From assembly GCF_001543895.1 (NCBI RefSeq), contig NZ_JYIJ01000011.1, positions 82,593-146,592 on the forward strand: a stretch of DNA of 64,000 nt, written 5' to 3'. This document shows, piece by piece, positions 8,040 through 16,615 of the stretch. The stretch is from Carbonactinospora thermoautotrophica. GTDB taxonomy: Bacteria; Actinomycetota; Actinomycetes; Streptomycetales; Carbonactinosporaceae. A model generated the notes under the pieces. It was not told where the DNA came from. It saw nothing but the letters and a program-made list of their open reading frames with translations, and ran no database searches. Position 1 is the stretch's first letter. Every line of letters starts with the position of its first letter. The translations under genes were made by a program, and so were the position numbers.

Positions 8040-9563
8040 TCACCAGCCGAGCAGCTCGCGAACCCGCGCCTTGACGATCTTGCCGCTCGGGTTGATCGGC
8101 ATGGACTCCGGCGGGAGGAAGGCGATCTGCTTGGGGATCTTGTACCCCGCCAGGTGATCACGGAGGTAGGCGACCAGAGCCGCCTGGTCGAGCTCCTGGC
8201 CCGGGCGCAGGCTCACCACCGCGCGCACCTCCTCGTCCCACTCCGAGCTCGGCACGCCCAAGACCGCGGCCTCCATGACGGCGGGGTGGGCGTAAAGCAA
8301 CTGCTCGATCTCGGCGCAGTAGACGTTCTCGCCGCCGGTCTTGATCATGTCCTTCGACCGGTCGCGGAAGTACAGGTAACCCTCCTCGTCCCGGACGGCG
8401 AGATCACCGGTGTGGAGCCAGCCGCCACGCAGAGCCTCCGCGGTGGCGTCGGGACGGTTGAGGTAGCCGGTCATCACGTTCGGGCCGCGTACACAGATCT
8501 CCCCGACCTCGCCCACCGCCACCTCGCTGCCGTCCGGGGCCTGCAGCCGGACCTCCGTGAGCAGGTACTCCCGTCCGATCGACCCGTCGACCTCCGGCCG
8601 GAACACGTCATGCGGCTGGAGCCGGGTCACCATCGGCCCCGCCTCGGTAAGGCCGTACCGGTAGTACAGCTTGACCTCGGGCAGCACCTCGCGCACGGCG
8701 AGCTTGTCGGGCATGCGCAGCGCCGCACCCCCGGTGTGCATGGCCCGGAAGTACCTGCGGAAGCCCTCGGTTTCGAACGTCCCGGCCTTCAGCAGCCGAC
8801 GGATCATATTGGGGATGAGGAAGAAGTTGGTGATCCGCTCACGCGCGACGAGCCATCCGACCTCCTCCTCGTCGAACCGGCGCAGGAAGACGCTGCAGGC
8901 GCCGGTCAGGTAGTGGGGCAGGAACCAGCACAGCAACGCCGCCGCGTGGAACATCGGCGTCGTGATCAGCCCGCGGTCGTCCGGTTCCCGTCCGATGGCG
9001 CAGTCCAGCGTCTCGTTGAGCGCGTTCGTCAGGATCGCCCGGTGGGAGAGCAGAACGCCCTTTGAGAAGCCGGTGGTGCCGCCCGTGTAGAGGATGCAGG
9101 CGATGTCCTCCGGCGTGACCGCGACGTCGGGAGCGCCACCCGGCCGCAGCAGCGCCTCGTAACCGTCGTCCTCGTAGATCACGTGGGCGACGTGTTCCAG
9201 CTTGCCGGTGGCCTCCACCTCACCGAACTTCTCGCGGAAGTCACGCTCGACGAGCACCACCCGGGCGCGCGAGTCGTTGACGCCGAAAACCATCTCAGGC
9301 GTGGCCCAACGCCAGTTGTACGGCACGTACGCCGCGCCGGCGGCCACGACGCCGAGGAAGGTCTCCGCGCTGAACACGCTGTTGCCGCTGAGCACACCGA
9401 CCGCCTCACCGGGGCGGATCCCGAGCTCGAGAAGGCCGCGCGCGAGCGCCCAGGCGCGGGCCGAGAGTTCTGCGTGTGTGCGTCGTACCCGCCCGTCGAC
9501 GACCGCCTCGCGATCAGGGTGTCGACGCGCGTTGAGCCGCACCAGGTCCGCGACGGAGTGCAT
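8040..9563 (-). CDS. Acyl-CoA synthetase (AMP-forming; class I adenylate-forming enzyme)
   Basis: The 507-residue enzyme activates a carboxylic acid to its CoA thioester via an acyl-adenylate. Visible motifs are the P-loop 'ILYTGGTTGFSKGVLLSH' near residue 170, 'YRYGLTEAGPMVT' (A5 region) near residue 305, 'GWLHTGDLAVRDEEGYLYFRD' (A7, split at this position) near 390 and the C-terminal catalytic lysine in 'INPSGKIVKARVREL'. It resembles medium/long-chain or aromatic acid CoA ligases of actinobacteria, and the substrate is not defined by sequence alone. It lies within the TetR regulon, with operator-like sites at 9605-9620 and 9662-9677 just upstream. Confidence 0.88.
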   Translation of the reverse strand: MHSVADLVRLNARRHPDREAVVDGRVRRTHAELSARAWALARGLLELGIRPGEAVGVLSGNSVFSAETFLGVVAAGAAYVPYNWRWATPEMVFGVNDSRARVVLVERDFREKFGEVEATGKLEHVAHVIYEDDGYEALLRPGGAPDVAVTPEDIACILYTGGTTGFSKGVLLSHRAILTNALNETLDCAIGREPDDRGLITTPMFHAAALLCWFLPHYLTGACSVFLRRFDEEEVGWLVARERITNFFLIPNMIRRLLKAGTFETEGFRRYFRAMHTGGAALRMPDKLAVREVLPEVKLYYRYGLTEAGPMVTRLQPHDVFRPEVDGSIGREYLLTEVRLQAPDGSEVAVGEVGEICVRGPNVMTGYLNRPDATAEALRGGWLHTGDLAVRDEEGYLYFRDRSKDMIKTGGENVYCAEIEQLLYAHPAVMEAAVLGVPSSEWDEEVRAVVSLRPGQELDQAALVAYLRDHLAGYKIPKQIAFLPPESMPINPSGKIVKARVRELLGW

Positions 9564-9604
9564 GCTCGCCTCCCGAGGAGAATCCTAGCCAGTGCATTAG
9601 ACTA

Positions 9605-9620
9605 ACGTACGTTCGTACGT
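9605..9620. promoter_or_regulatory. TetR-type operator (copy 3)
   Basis: ACGTACGTTCGTACGT is a near-perfect palindrome 42 bases upstream of the acyl-CoA ligase start. Its arms differ from the other copies at the fourth and thirteenth bases (T and A in place of A and T). It is the most divergent copy but sits in the expected operator position. Confidence 0.5.
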
Positions 9621-9661
9621 TTCGGAACCGCGACGGCGGACCGGGGCAGGACACTAGACGT

Positions 9662-9677
9662 ACGAGCGATCGTTCGT
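9662..9677. promoter_or_regulatory. TetR-type operator (copy 4)
   Basis: ACGAGCGATCGTTCGT is close to a perfect palindrome of the ACGAnCGnTCGTTCGT family. It lies between the ligase gene and the cupin gene, about 105 bases before the cupin start. Confidence 0.6.
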
Positions 9678-9783
9678 CATGATGTGGCTGTCCCGGCGGC
9701 CGGCGCGGGTCGCCGAGGCGGGCGACGGCCCCGCGCTGCACGGGGCAGTGACACGGGATCATGGAATCGGCAGTGGAGGAACC

Positions 9784-10176
9784 ATGGCAGAGCAACACCT
9801 CGCCCCGCGCGTCGTGCGCGCCGCGCAGGTCACCGACCAGACCGCCCAAAGCGCGGGCGCGCTGCGTGTCGCGGGCGTGAGCGGCGCGACCGCTGGCGCG
9901 ACCAGGATCTGGCTGGGCAAGGTCTCCAATGAGCCTGGGCACAGGTCGGTGGCCCACCACCACGGGGACGCCGAGACGGCCGGCTACGTGCTCAAGGGGC
10001 GGGCGCGCATCTACTACGGCGAGGACTTCAAGGAATACGTCGACCTGGAGGAGGGCGACTTCATCTTCGTCCCGCCGAACTTCCCGCACATCGAGGCGAA
10101 CCTCAGCGACGAGGAGGAGCTGGTCTGGCTGACCGCGCGGACGCCGGACAACATCGTCATCAACCTCGAGGACTGA
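9784..10176 (+). CDS. Cupin domain protein
   Basis: This 130-residue single-domain cupin has the first cupin motif as 'SVAHHHGDAETAGYVLKG' (residues about 57-75, two to three metal-binding histidines and a glutamate) and the second as 'VDLEEGDFIFVPPNFPHIE' (residues about 88-106, closing histidine). The metal set looks intact, so it could be an enzyme (dioxygenase or isomerase) or a small-molecule-binding protein. The ATG at 9784 follows GGAGG with good spacing. Location downstream of an operator-like site places it in the organic-acid regulon. The reaction is unknown. Confidence 0.8.
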   Translation: MAEQHLAPRVVRAAQVTDQTAQSAGALRVAGVSGATAGATRIWLGKVSNEPGHRSVAHHHGDAETAGYVLKGRARIYYGEDFKEYVDLEEGDFIFVPPNFPHIEANLSDEEELVWLTARTPDNIVINLED

Positions 10177-10299
10177 AGCGCTGGTCGGGCGGTGGCGTGC
10201 CATGCCCGGTAGCCCGCGAATCGCGCACCGGGCGCGGCGTCGTCCCGCCCGGCCGCCCTGGCCCAGAACAGCCCCGGCAGCGCGGTCAGGAGGACCAAC

Positions 10300-10563
10300 A
10301 TGATCAAGCGCTCCGGCTTCCTGACCAAGCGCCCCGACCTGACGGTGGCGGAGTTCCGACGTCACCGGCGTGCACGCTGGTCCGCCACCTGGCGCGACCG
10401 CCGTGGTGAACCTCGTGGACCGCTCGCGGCACCCCGTTCGACCGATTCTCGGAGCTGTGGTCCTGCGGCCGACCTGACCCCGGGTCCTCCCCCATCAAGC
10501 AGGACGAGCGGCTCTTCGCCGGGGAACTCACGATGGTGACCACAGGCACCGCATCCTCGACTG
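10300..10563 (+). pseudogene. EthD-like protein gene, internally damaged
   Basis: The first 24 codons read 'MIKRSGFLTKRPDLTVAEFRRH', a clear EthD-family N-terminus (small ferredoxin-fold proteins found beside oxidative catabolic genes). The frame is then lost. Two further family segments appear in other frames: 'PFDRFSELW' around 10435 and 'DERLFAGELTMVTTGT' around 10503. About 20-30 codons of the middle are missing compared with the usual ~100 residues. The gene was probably once part of the same operon as the cupin. Confidence 0.7.
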
Positions 10564-10653
10564 ACCAGGTAAGGCGAGTTCAGCCGACACCGCGCTGCCC
10601 GCGTCCGGGCGACCGCCAAGCCCGGGCGGCCGTCGGCCGCTGGTGGGTAGGCG

Positions 10654-11553
10654 TCACCTTCCGGCGCCCAAGGCCCGCCGGCATGCGCTGAGCACTGCGC
10701 CTGCCGCGTCGAGGTCCCGCCACCCAGGATCGACGACCACCTCGTCGAAGCCTGCTTCGGCCAGCTCGACGCTGAGGCCGGGGAGCCGCCGCAGGTCGAC
10801 CTCGCCGTAGGACACGAGCCGCACCACGGTACGGAAAGCACCGTCGCGGCCCAGCTCCTCCCGCAGCCGGCGCAGCGTCTCGATGTGCCCCCGCAGACGG
10901 TCCAGGTCCAGGTCATCGACCCGGGCCAGCGCGATCCAGCCGTCGCCGTATGTCGCGGCGCGGCGTAGCGCCGCCCGGGACATGCCTCCGAGGAGCACCG
11001 GTACTCCGCCGCGCTGGACCGGGAGCGGCCGGCACTGGGTACCGGCGGGAACCTCGTAGTGCTCACCGCGATACGCCTCGCCGGTTCCCGCCCATGCGAG
11101 CCGAAGGACCTCGATCGCCTCCTTCATGCGCGGGATACGCGTGGCGAACTCCCAACCCAGCGCTTCGAACTCCTCGGCCAGCCATCCCGCGCCGACGCCG
11201 AGGAACATGCGTCCCCCGGACAGGCGGTCGATCGACGCTGTGACCTTGGCCACCTCGAGCGGATGCCGCTGGGGTAGGACGAGTACCGATGGTCCGACCT
11301 CGATACGTTCGGTTGCGGCGGCGATCCAGGCGCAGCAGACGAACGCGTCGTACCAATCGGTGTCGGCCGGCCAGGGAAAGGCGCCGTCGGGGGAGAACGG
11401 GTAAGCCGATGTCGCCCCGTCGATGAGGACCACATGGTCGGACACGTGCACCGCGTCCACGCCGGCCTGTTCCGCGACACCAGCCATCGTGACGAGCCCC
11501 GGTGACAACGGCGCCTGCCCCGTGGTGGGAAGCTTGCAGCCAAGCCTCGGCAT
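10654..11553 (-). CDS. LLM class (F420-dependent-type) flavin oxidoreductase
   Basis: This 299-residue TIM-barrel protein belongs to the luciferase-like superfamily. It has the F420-subclass landmarks 'QRHPLEVAKVTASIDRLSGGRMFLGVGAGW' (spanning residues about 95-125, quoted in two parts: the 'ASIDRLSGGR' and 'LGVGAGW' motifs), 'PRMKEAIEVLRLAW' and 'LLGGMSRAALRRAATYGDGW' near residue 195. Members reduce or oxidise substrates with F420H2 or FMNH2. In this setting it may act on the acid handled by the neighbouring transporter and ligase. An operator-like core at 11604-11619 lies 50 bases upstream, so it is expected to be in the TetR regulon. Confidence 0.85.
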   Translation of the reverse strand: MPRLGCKLPTTGQAPLSPGLVTMAGVAEQAGVDAVHVSDHVVLIDGATSAYPFSPDGAFPWPADTDWYDAFVCCAWIAAATERIEVGPSVLVLPQRHPLEVAKVTASIDRLSGGRMFLGVGAGWLAEEFEALGWEFATRIPRMKEAIEVLRLAWAGTGEAYRGEHYEVPAGTQCRPLPVQRGGVPVLLGGMSRAALRRAATYGDGWIALARVDDLDLDRLRGHIETLRRLREELGRDGAFRTVVRLVSYGEVDLRRLPGLSVELAEAGFDEVVVDPGWRDLDAAGAVLSACRRALGAGR

Positions 11554-11603
11554 CGGCCAGCTCCTCGAGCGGTGCGACGAGTGTGAAATCCCCGAGAAGC
11601 CTA

Positions 11604-11619
11604 ACGAACGATTGTTCGC
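11604..11619. promoter_or_regulatory. TetR-type operator (copy 5)
   Basis: ACGAACGATTGTTCGC resembles the other four sites (ACGAnCGnTCGTTCGT consensus). It is 50 bases upstream of the LLM oxidoreductase start on the minus strand. Confidence 0.6.
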
Positions 11620-11708
11620 TTAGCAACGGCCTGTCCGGTCCTGACGGGCGCGACGAGGCGAAGCCGGCGGCTCGCCCGGGAGCAGGCCGATCGGCGGGTC
11701 GCGCCTGA

Positions 11709-11872
11709 GAGCGTGTTGCGAAACCACTTGTCCGGCTCGCCGGCCCCCGCATCCACGCCGGCTGCGTTGTCGGACAAGCCACGTACGACCCGGTACGTGG
11801 CTTGTCCTCCGCCTTGCCGGCGCGGCGCGGATGACCGGCTCGCTGATCGAACAGCGGTTTCGCAACACGCTC
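11709..11872. repeat. 164-bp MITE-like element, copy 1
   Basis: The element starts GAGCGTGTTGCGAAACC and ends with the inverted form GGTTTCGCAACACGCTC. It is identical by eye to copy 2 at 13425-13588. It encodes no transposase. Inside it is another palindrome around GACCCGGTAC (CCACGTACGACCCGGTACGTGG). The left flank is TGA. The terminal sequence and the 3-base TNA flank suggest mobilisation by an IS5/IS427-type transposase elsewhere in the genome. Confidence 0.85.
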
Positions 11873-11874
11873 TA

Positions 11875-13422
11875 AGCTTGCGATTTAACCCGTACCGCTG
11901 GCAGCGGTGTGGGTTTTCTTGATTGCGGGGTGGCGTTGAGCTGGTCTTGTTCGGCTGCCTTTGGGTCGGCCGGGGCCGCGTCCGGAGGGTTTCGGCGGAC
12001 TGGCGGGGGTGCCGATCGCGGGGTGGAGTCGCAGAAAACCTCGTCGGACGCGGGTCGGGGTGAGTTTGGTCGGCGGCAGTGGTCGTTCCCAGGGCAGTCG
12101 TTGGTCCGCGACGGCGGTGCGGGCCAACCGTAGCTGGGTGTAGGCGGCCACGATGATCCAGGTCCACCGGTCGGCCTGCTCGGGGGTACGCACCGCCGGG
12201 ATGACCCAGCCCAGGGTGTTCTTGACAAAGCGCAGGGTGTGCTCGATGTCGAAGCGGCGCACGTACGCCCGCCACAACACGTCCAGGTCCGCACTGCCAG
12301 ACCCGGCCCACCACAGCCACAGGGCCTTGTTCCGCCCGCACGCCGTGGGCAGGCGTTGCACCTGGACCCGCACGATCGTGCCGGGCACGATCGGTGGGAC
12401 GGCGCCGGTGTGCCGGCCCCGGCCGGCGAGTTTGGGGTGCAGCCCGGACCAGGCGCGCACGGTGACCGTGCCGTATTGGGTGTCGCGGCAGGTCAACTGG
12501 GCGGTCGGCGGCGGCCAGGTGGCCGGGTCAGCGCAGGCGAACCGTGCGCCGTGCCGCCGCGGACGCCCACCCACGCCCGGGAGGCGCGGTGGCGGGTCGG
12601 CGTAGAAGACCCGGTCAGCGCGGATCCGCACCAAAATCTGCACGTCCTGCCCGGCCAGGCCTTCGCTCAATGCGATCGGGTCATAGCCGGCATCGAACAC
12701 AAACAACGGCCGCTGCGCCACGCCGCCGGCGGCCAGTCGCTCGGCCACCGCGGTGACCTGCCTGACCGTCACGTCGACGGCGTCCTCGTGCGGATGGATG
12801 CGGCACACGTCGACCGGAGCGGTCCACGAGTCGGGCCGCCACGACAACTGGGCGACCCACTGATACGACCAGCCCGCCACGATCGGCTGCCCCGCCGAAT
12901 GCCGCGAGGGGTGATAGTAGAACCCGCGGCCCGGGCTGGTCTCCGCGTCGCAGCGCACCCACGTGCTGGCGTCCACCGCGAACACCGGCGGCCAGCCGGC
13001 CGGACGGTGCGCCGCCAGCAGGTCCCGCACCGCATCGGTGTCGACATCACCCTCGGCGAGAGCCGCATACAGGCTGCCGTGCCCACGCCGAAACAGCGGC
13101 TCCAACGACAGGTGCGGCAACGAGGTCACCGGCCCCGCCGAACCCAGCAACGCATCACCGAGCTCGAACAACGCGTCCCGGCGCCGGCGCAGACATCCGT
13201 ACCAGCCCCGGCGGAACGCCACCAGCGCGGCCCGGGCGTCCCGCCGGGGCGGGGCGGGCAGCCTCAACCCGCCCGGATAGTCCACAATGGCAGTCACGGC
13301 CACCGCCCATCAACGAGATCCTTCAGCAGAACTCGAAGATGATCAGGGCGGTGGCCGCCTCACGCCACGCCGACACGCCGGACGACGCGTGCACAGGCGC
13401 CCCCCAGGTTAAATCGCAAGCT
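11875..13422 (-). mobile_element. Insertion sequence with 16-bp terminal inverted repeats
   Basis: The left end AGCTTGCGATTTAACC (11875-11890) and the right end GGTTAAATCGCAAGCT (13407-13422) are perfect 16-base inverted repeats enclosing one transposase gene. The element is about 1.55 kb, and it is directly bracketed by two copies of an unrelated 164-bp MITE-like repeat with only two bases between IS and repeat on each side. No clear target duplication specific to the IS was found. Confidence 0.88.
11885..13303 (-). CDS. DDE transposase (IS701/IS4-superfamily-like)
   Basis: The 472-residue protein starts 'MAVTAIVDYPGGLRLPAPP' and carries segments typical of RNase H-fold transposases: 'PPVFAVDASTWVRCDAET' (first acidic residue, about residue 107), 'RPLFVFDAGYDPIALSEGL' (second aspartate, about 197), and a C-terminal 'YVRRFDIEHTLRFVKNTLGW' (glutamate, about 348), followed by an 'EQADRWTWIIVAAYTQLRLAR' tail. 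All three catalytic acids can be placed, so the enzyme looks intact. The stop codon lies inside the left terminal repeat. It is the only complete transposase in the window. Confidence 0.88.
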   Translation of the reverse strand: MAVTAIVDYPGGLRLPAPPRRDARAALVAFRRGWYGCLRRRRDALFELGDALLGSAGPVTSLPHLSLEPLFRRGHGSLYAALAEGDVDTDAVRDLLAAHRPAGWPPVFAVDASTWVRCDAETSPGRGFYYHPSRHSAGQPIVAGWSYQWVAQLSWRPDSWTAPVDVCRIHPHEDAVDVTVRQVTAVAERLAAGGVAQRPLFVFDAGYDPIALSEGLAGQDVQILVRIRADRVFYADPPPRLPGVGGRPRRHGARFACADPATWPPPTAQLTCRDTQYGTVTVRAWSGLHPKLAGRGRHTGAVPPIVPGTIVRVQVQRLPTACGRNKALWLWWAGSGSADLDVLWRAYVRRFDIEHTLRFVKNTLGWVIPAVRTPEQADRWTWIIVAAYTQLRLARTAVADQRLPWERPLPPTKLTPTRVRRGFLRLHPAIGTPASPPKPSGRGPGRPKGSRTRPAQRHPAIKKTHTAASGTG

Positions 13423-13424
13423 GA

Positions 13425-13588
13425 GAGCGTGTTGCGAAACCACTTGTCCGGCTCGCCGGCCCCCGCATCCACGCCGGCTGCGTTGTCGGACAAGCCACGT
13501 ACGACCCGGTACGTGGCTTGTCCTCCGCCTTGCCGGCGCGGCGCGGATGACCGGCTCGCTGATCGAACAGCGGTTTCGCAACACGCTC
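13425..13588. repeat. 164-bp MITE-like element, copy 2
   Basis: This is the same sequence and orientation as copy 1 (direct repeat), beginning GAGCGTGTTGCGAAACC and ending GGTTTCGCAACACGCTC. It is flanked on the right by TGA and on the left by GA from the IS edge. Copy 2 ends 16 bases before the mftF stop codon, so the composite inserted immediately downstream of mftF. Confidence 0.85.
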
Positions 13589-13604
13589 TGAGCCGAAGAC
13601 CCGC

Positions 13605-15188
13605 TCAAGCGGATTCCTCGCGGGGAGACGCCAGAGGGGGTCCCGGATCGGGTGCGGCCGGGCGGGCGTGGTCCGGCCCGGGCGCCGGATCGCTTCCCGC
13701 GCGCAGCACGTTCACCGGCGGGAACGACGCGATGCCCGAAGCCGCGGTACGGGAGCGTCCCGGTTTCGGCCAACTGGTCAGATCGGGCAGCAGCGGGGCG
13801 ACGGTTCTGTGACGGTGGCAACCGAGCCACAGTCCCGCGCCGTAAGCCAGGTCGTCGAGGATCCGGGCCAGGAGGAAGCGGCCCGGGTCGAGCCTCGGCC
13901 GCGACTGGACCCATTCGGCCAGAGCCGGAACGACGGCGGCGGCCAGCAGGGCACGCCGCGCCGTGGGTGACACGACGGCGAGCGGGACCGTGACCGGCCA
14001 CCACGCCCGGGTAAGGCCGCTGGCCAGGTTGCGGCCGGCCCAGAAGGTGCCGAGCCCAGCCAGCCGAGCGGCGGTCACCAGCTTGTCCTCCCCCACCGGC
14101 AGCCGGCGGCTGAGCAGCGCCGCCGCAAGGCCGGTGAGGCCGAGCCCGGCGAGCGGACGGCGGGCGGCGGCCAGCAACCAGGCGGCGACGCTCCAGCCCG
14201 ACGCGGCCACGGGCGGCACCTGGCCTGGATGGCGCAGGGCGAGCGGCGCGGCCGAGCTGCCGTAGTCGCATCGGCGGGCGAGCCAGGCCAGCAGCTCGGT
14301 CCGATGCGTGTGCGCCACCTGCGACCGCGGCTCGTAACGCACCGTCCATCCCGACTGGTACAGCCGCCAGACGAAGTCGACGTCCTCGCCGACGAGCATG
14401 TCCTCGCGGAAACCGTCGCCTGCCGCCTCCCGGCGGACGACGAGCGCGGCGGCGGGCACGTACGCGACCCGCGATCGGGGCATGACCGGCGCTTCCGCGG
14501 GACCGAGGTCCAGCGGTGAGCGGACCGCTTCGTAGGCGCCGAGCCAGCCATCCGCCGCCTCGTGGTCCGCGACGATACGGGGGGCGACCGCCGCCACGGC
14601 CGGATCTCGGAAGTGTGGGAGAAGCGAGACCAGCCAGTCCGGCGAAGGCACGCAGTCGGAGTCCACGAACGCGACGTAGTCGGTACGGCAGTGGGCGAGC
14701 CCGGTGTTGCGGGCGGCGGCCGGGCCGCCCTGGACGGGGCGCCGGATGACCCTCGCCCCGAACTCCCGGCCGATCTCCTCGGTCCGGTCAGCTCGTTCCG
14801 AGGCGTCATCCACGACGATCACCTCGCCGCAGGTTCCGGCCACCGTGGCGAGGCACCGGCGCAGCGCGTCGGGCCGGTCCCGGACCGGTACGACGACCGT
14901 GACCTGGTGCGGCGTCACCGTGGCAGCCCCGGGGCGCGGGTGGGCGAACCCGGCGTCGAGAAGCCAGCGGGCGAGTCGTTGTCCCGCTCCCCGTCCGACG
15001 TGCTCGCCCGCCTCCAGCCGCTTGAAAGCGCGGGCGGCAGCTGGGCTGAGGCGGACCATGCGCAGCGGCGATCCGCCGAGCAGCGTGCGGCCGCCGTCGA
15101 GCGCACGCACGCTGGGATCGATGGCGACCATGAAGTCCGCAGGCAACCGCCTCGTCTTCGGTCCCGTTGGTCTCCCGTCAGAGGTCAT
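13605..15188 (-). CDS. mftF: Mycofactocin glycosyltransferase MftF
   Basis: This 527-residue GT2-family enzyme is expected to add beta-1,4-glucose units to premycofactocin. After an N-terminal domain (about 1-90), the GT-A core reads 'TVVVPVRDRPDALRRCL', 'VIVVDDASERADRT' and 'VAFVDSDCVPSPDWL' (DxD-type nucleotide-sugar site, near residue 185). 'MLVGEDVDFVWRLYQSGW' follows, then a hydrophobic C-terminus suggesting membrane association. The ATG at 15188 has GGGAGGCGG before it; the open frame continues upstream without family similarity. It is separated from the rest of the mft operon by the formaldehyde genes, an unusual placement. The downstream side is interrupted by an IS/MITE composite. 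Confidence 0.88.
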   Translation of the reverse strand: MTSDGRPTGPKTRRLPADFMVAIDPSVRALDGGRTLLGGSPLRMVRLSPAAARAFKRLEAGEHVGRGAGQRLARWLLDAGFAHPRPGAATVTPHQVTVVVPVRDRPDALRRCLATVAGTCGEVIVVDDASERADRTEEIGREFGARVIRRPVQGGPAAARNTGLAHCRTDYVAFVDSDCVPSPDWLVSLLPHFRDPAVAAVAPRIVADHEAADGWLGAYEAVRSPLDLGPAEAPVMPRSRVAYVPAAALVVRREAAGDGFREDMLVGEDVDFVWRLYQSGWTVRYEPRSQVAHTHRTELLAWLARRCDYGSSAAPLALRHPGQVPPVAASGWSVAAWLLAAARRPLAGLGLTGLAAALLSRRLPVGEDKLVTAARLAGLGTFWAGRNLASGLTRAWWPVTVPLAVVSPTARRALLAAAVVPALAEWVQSRPRLDPGRFLLARILDDLAYGAGLWLGCHRHRTVAPLLPDLTSWPKPGRSRTAASGIASFPPVNVLRAGSDPAPGPDHARPAAPDPGPPLASPREESA

Positions 15189-15922
15189 CCCGTCCGCCTC
15201 CCGGTGAGGAGACCGGCGCCCGCCGGGGCGATCCGCCGGGTGCCGCCGCGGACACCGCCTCCTCCGGCGGGAACCCGGCCCGCGGCGCAGCGGGTGCAGC
15301 CGCTGGGCCAGGCGCGGGTCTGGATGCGGCCGCGGCCCTCGCGACAGCCACGCAGCTTGTGACGCATGATCGTCCTCTCGTCCCGCGTCTTTCCGCCAGG
15401 CCTGCTCGCCCGGGCGGGCATCAGGAGGGCGTGTCGCCCGAGCGCGACCGGCCTGGACGTCCTCGCCCCGACGCATCGGATTCACCCCGACCAGTCCCAG
15501 GCGTGGCCGGTAACTCTCCACGTCTGCGCTGGTGGAGACCGGCGTGGTGGCGGAATCGACGCTAGGGTCGAAGGCCACTCGCGCATAACTGCCCGAAGGA
15601 CCCGGCTCGCACCCTGTCCATGCGGGCAGGTGGCCTGCGGTCACGTCGCGAGGCCGATCCCCGAACCTCGGGCGCGGGTCGGCCTACGCCGGCCGGAAGG
15701 CGCCGCGGGGCCGCTCGCCCGGCGGCCCCCGTCACGGCCTGGACGAGACCTGGTCCTCCAGCTCGACGGCCTTGGCGGGGCTGATGAGCGGCCGAACCTC
15801 ACCTCGCGCACGGCACGCAGGTGGATGTCGAGACCGGTCGGAGGACCGTGCCGCGCTGGCCGGGAAAACGAGCACTGTCGCTTGAGGGTATGGGCGACCG
15901 CCTCCAGGGTGCGCGCAGGTCA
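15189..15922. other. Gene-free stretch upstream of mftF
   Basis: About 730 bases between mftF and the terminator of the formaldehyde operon. Several GC-driven open frames cross it, but none has a recognisable protein, a good ribosome binding site or a natural start. The mftF promoter should lie in the part closest to 15190-15400. Confidence 0.5.
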
Positions 15923-15962
15923 GGGCTGGCGGCGGGCCGTGGACCCGGCCCGCCGCCAGCCC
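15923..15962 (-). terminator. Hairpin terminator of the mscR-MBL operon
   Basis: A perfect 16-base stem (GGGCTGGCGGCGGGCC paired with GGCCCGCCGCCAGCCC) with an 8-base loop lies 24 bases beyond the hydrolase stop codon in the direction of transcription. Confidence 0.85.
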
Positions 15963-15985
15963 CCATGACGTCGCGTCGCGCGCGT

Positions 15986-16615
15986 TCAGTAGCCGCGTGC
16001 GATCCATTCGTCGAGGTGCGGCGCCTCGGCACCGATCGTGGTGTCCTCACCGTGCCCGGTGTGGACGATGGTGTCGGCCGGGAGCGTGAGCAGCCGGTCA
16101 CGGATGGAGGCGATGATGGTGTTGAAATCACTGTACGACCTGCCCGTGGCGCCCGGGCCTCCGGAGAAGAGCGTGTCGCCGGAGAACAACGCCCCCAGTT
16201 CCGGCGCGTACAGGCAGACCGCCCCAGGGGCGTGCCCGGGGGTGTGGATCACCCGCAGCTGCGTCCCGGCGACGGTGAAGGTGTCGCCGTCGGCCAGCGG
16301 CCGGTCCGGTGCGCGGTCGGGGTGGGTCAGCTTCCACAACACGGTGTCGTCCGGATGCAGGTGGATCGGCGCACCGGTGATCTCGGCGAGCGCGGGCGCC
16401 GCGTTGACGTGGTCGTTGTGGGCGTGGGTGGCGACGATCGCCACCACCCGCCGGTCGCCGACCGCCGCCGCGATGGCGTCGGCGTCGTGGGCCGCGTCGA
16501 CGATCAGCACCTCCCGCTCGTCACCGATCAGCCAGACGTTGTTGTCGACGTCCCAGGTGCCCCCGTCCAGGGTGAACGTCCCGGACGTGACCACTCGCTC
16601 GATACGCGCACCCAT
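15986..16615 (-). CDS. MBL-fold metallohydrolase, probable S-formylmycothiol hydrolase partner
   Basis: The 209-residue metallo-beta-lactamase-fold protein has the metal motif 'THAHNDHVN' (HxHxDH, residues about 77-84), 'HTPGHAPGAVCLY' (about 133) and 'SGDTLFSGGPGATGRS' (about 155), with a final 'HTGHGEDTTIG'. All ligands of a glyoxalase-II-like dinuclear site are present. Its ATG overlaps the stop of mscR (ATGA), and this pair recurs in actinobacteria. From that linkage it is thought to hydrolyse the S-formylmycothiol made by the dehydrogenase, giving formate. The enzymatic role is by context and not demonstrated here. Confidence 0.82.
   Translation of the reverse strand: MGARIERVVTSGTFTLDGGTWDVDNNVWLIGDEREVLIVDAAHDADAIAAAVGDRRVVAIVATHAHNDHVNAAPALAEITGAPIHLHPDDTVLWKLTHPDRAPDRPLADGDTFTVAGTQLRVIHTPGHAPGAVCLYAPELGALFSGDTLFSGGPGATGRSYSDFNTIIASIRDRLLTLPADTIVHTGHGEDTTIGAEAPHLDEWIARGY

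Noticed and set aside
15366..15968. 200-residue frame in the gap upstream of mftF
   Set aside because: No plausible ribosome binding site or family motif and Arg/Pro-rich composition; it also runs over the terminator hairpin.
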